From Macrotis lagotis (Eukaryota; Chordata; Mammalia; Peramelemorphia; Peramelidae), in contig NC_133665.1 of assembly GCF_037893015.1 (NCBI RefSeq), forward strand, positions 41,740,537 to 41,804,536: DNA of 64,000 nt, given 5' to 3'. The notes under the pieces are model-generated. The model was not told the origin of the DNA. It did not search any database and was given only the letters and a program-made list of their open reading frames with translations. Below, piece after piece: positions 61,928 through 64,000 of the stretch; the first letter of the stretch is position 1; each line of letters starts with the position of its first letter. A program made the position numbers and the translations under genes.

Positions 61928-62110
61928 TTGTCCTTCATTCTGAAAAAGGACCGATGACATCAAAAAGTGATGTCATGACTGACAAGTGAATTGGATTTAA
62001 ATGAACAAAACTATGCAAAATCATTAGTCTCACTCTCTGCTGGAGCCATCTGGGTTCAATGGTAAGATATGTTTGGGACCTAATGGGTTCAGAGTAAATG
62101 TAAATAGTAA
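61928..62110 (-). mobile_element. tRNA-derived SINE, second family, 3' half
   Basis: gtttgtccttcattctgaaa, aaaaagtgatgtcatgactg and tgctggagccatctgggttc give the reversed 3' half of the 16951 family. Confidence 0.75.
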
Positions 62111-62248
62111 TTGTTTCTGTTTTACCCAGAAACCCTGAGCATCTTTCCCTCCTAGAATAATTTGTATTTTCTTTTGGACTAGGTAAACCAGGAAGAGTAA
62201 AAGCCATTCTCTGCTTCATTTCTTATCTAGCTTAATCACTGAATGGTT

Positions 62249-62465
62249 GTTACCTTAATCAGATTGAGACCTGGGAAAGATTTTAGCTTTAAAAGGACAA
62301 GTTCTCCCACTGCATCAGGGGCTATCTCTAGTTTTCCTGATCCATGTCTTGCCACTGGACCCAGATGACTCCAGAGGAGAGAGGGAGACTGGTGTCTTTG
62401 AATACCCTTGCATCACTTAAATTTTATTCACTTGTATGTCATGGTCCTCTTCGAGAATGAAAAAA
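62249..62465 (+). mobile_element. tRNA-derived SINE, second family
   Basis: tcttgccactggacccagat, gagagggagactggtgtct and tgtcatggtcctcttcgaga, then an A-run. The orientation is opposite to the copy at 61928. Confidence 0.78.
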
Positions 62466-62589
62466 ATATATAGATTCAGTGGCAAAAAATAAATCAGAAT
62501 GAATGGAGATGACTCCAGATTCAGAAGGAAAGCTTGGCCTTTTTAGCTAGGTCTTTCCCAGATCTCACTTCATCTGAGGCAATGTCTGA

Positions 62590-62680
62590 GGGAATGAAAG
62601 AAAGAAAGAGAAAGAGAGCAAGAAAGAAAGAGAGCAAGAGCGAGAGCAAGGGCGAGCGAGTGAGCAAGAGAGAGAGAGAT
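62590..62680. repeat. Purine-rich (GAAA/GAGC) low-complexity repeat
   Basis: Degenerate gaaa, gaga, gcga units; lysine/arginine frames here are artefacts. 62700-63185 has no gene. Confidence 0.92.
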
Positions 62681-63189
62681 ATCAATCTGAGAGGGGTTTC
62701 TGACCAAAACTCAAACATTTGCTATTCTGAACCTTCAGAACCCAAACAATGACCACATGAGACTTGGGATGGAACTTAATGATTTGAGTTTAAGCCTGAT
62801 TCTTAAAAAACAAAATCTAATCCAGAAACCTCAAGATATCTTGTGAGGTTTCAAGATAATAAATGTAATCTCTAAGAACCTTATCATCAATAGAAAAGGT
62901 CAAAGGAGTCTACTTAGACATGCTCTCTAGCATCAGTTTATTATGTGAGGATGATCCCAAAAAAAAAATGAATGAATGAGTGAGAAAGATGGATGCATTA
63001 GAACAGTAAGGGAGAAGAATAAGAGAGAAAGTTATAAAGATATGTTTCAGGAAGAGTTTTTACAATGGAGAGGAAGAGCAGGTTAATGTTTGAACCTCAC
63101 ACTAATCTGAACTGGTTCAGAGAGAGAAGAATACATACATACCCACAGCTTGGTAAAGAAATTTACCTTAGCCCTGATGAAATGAAAAG

Positions 63190-64000
63190 AAGGAATGTAC
63201 ATTCAGTGAAGTTAAAATAAAAGTAATTATTAGGAGTTACATATACCAATAAAACTGACAGTTTAAATGAAATAGATGAACTTTTACAAAAATATAAATT
63301 GCCCAGATTAAATAAGAGGAACTAGAATACTTAAATAACCCTATCATAGAAGAAAAAAAGATGTTGGTCAAGTTACAAAATGTTCCCCTAAGGGGAAAAA
63401 TGACTAGATGGTTTTAAAAATGAATTCTATCAAACATTTAAAGTAGAATTATAATATAAATTAACTGCTTGAAAATGGATAAAGCAGTCCTTCCAAATTC
63501 CTTACTTGACAGTTTGGTACCTAAACCAGGAAGAGTAAAAGCAGAGAAAGAAAATTATAGACCAGATTCCCTAGTGAATATTGATGAAAATATGTTAAAT
63601 AATATGTTAGTAATATATCATAAAAATCACATATTATGATCAGACTTAATTTATATCAAGAATGAAGGATTCGATCTGTATTAGAAAACTCTAAGCATAA
63701 ATGATCATATTAATAGCAAAAAGAACAAAAATCAATATATTAATAGATGCAGAAAAAAAGCTTTTGACAAAACACAACATTCATTTCTATTAAAAATACT
63801 AAAAAGCAGGGGTGGCTAGGTAGCATAGTGGATAAAGTACCGGCCCTGGAGTCAGGAGTACCTGGGTTCAAATCCAGTGATCTCAGACACTTAATAATTA
63901 TCTAGCTGTGTGGTCTTGGGCAAGCCACGTAACCCCATTTGCCTTGCAAAAACCTAAAAAAAATACTAAAAGCACAGGAATAAATATTATAAAACAAATC
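63190..64000 (+). mobile_element. L1 ORF2 (endonuclease-RT linker and RT), runs off right edge
   Basis: In order: IDELLQKYKLPRLNK (for the L1 YxLPRLN block) near 63270-63320, GFKNEFYQTFK near 63410-63440, PNSLL then ENYRP near 63490-63560, and a decayed DAEKAFDK-type region (agatgcagaaaaaaagcttt) near 63746. A SINE interrupts it at 63809. The RT core lies beyond the window. Many stops and shifts. Confidence 0.82.
63809..63958 (+). mobile_element. CORE-SINE, short form, inside L1 ORF2
   Basis: Complete copy. The flanks aaaaatactaaaaagca (63792-63808) and aaaaatactaaaagca (63959-63974) are the target duplication with one base difference in length. Confidence 0.94.

Overview
This window is gene-poor, AT-rich vertebrate nuclear DNA. 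The interspersed repeats point to a marsupial. They include many tRNA-derived CORE-SINE copies of the kind named Mar1/WSINE1 in marsupials, a longer SINE form with an RTE/BovB-like tail, L1 elements with marsupial-style 3' ends, L1-derived ORF1-only (HAL1-like) elements, an RTE/BovB-type LINE, and much old CR1/L3, L2, MIR and MER5A-like sequence. I cannot name the species, and the repeat family names are from memory.

I see no intact host protein-coding gene. Three host-gene copies are recognisable, all made by reverse transcription: a full-length processed copy of ribosomal protein S3A (33118-34108, +) flanked by a target-site duplication, a decayed processed copy of caspase-3 (about 60720-61764, -), and a 7SL/SRP RNA copy (about 17872-18226, +) whose 3' end runs into a long GGAA microsatellite. 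Nearly every other open reading frame is a LINE remnant or lies in simple repeats.

Layout. 1-11.2 kb: two HAL1-like elements on the minus strand, an RTE broken by an L1, and nested SINEs. 11.2-18.4 kb: MIRs, an L1 ORF1 piece, a SINE and the 7SL copy. 18.7-29.4 kb: L1 ORF2 with a MER5A inside, RTE-like and CR1/L3 LINE pieces, and several SINEs. 29.5-36.4 kb: two large minus-strand CR1/L3 blocks with the RPS3A copy between them. 38.0 kb: one solo retroviral LTR with a perfect 6-bp duplication. 40.85-43.15 kb: a set of diverged direct repeats with a period near 310-330 bp, which no known family here explains. 43.4-53.5 kb: SINE, L1, L2 and MER5A pieces, an old unnamed repeat and several microsatellites. 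55.1-60.7 kb: L1 and HAL1-like elements in both directions. 60.7-64 kb: the caspase-3 copy, a pair of SINEs in inverted orientation, and an L1 ORF2 that runs off the right edge.

The sequence works as a record of retrotransposition. L1-type machinery explains the SINEs, the 7SL copy and the two mRNA copies, and nesting gives the order of events in several places. I found no operon, CRISPR array, phage or novel multi-gene system.
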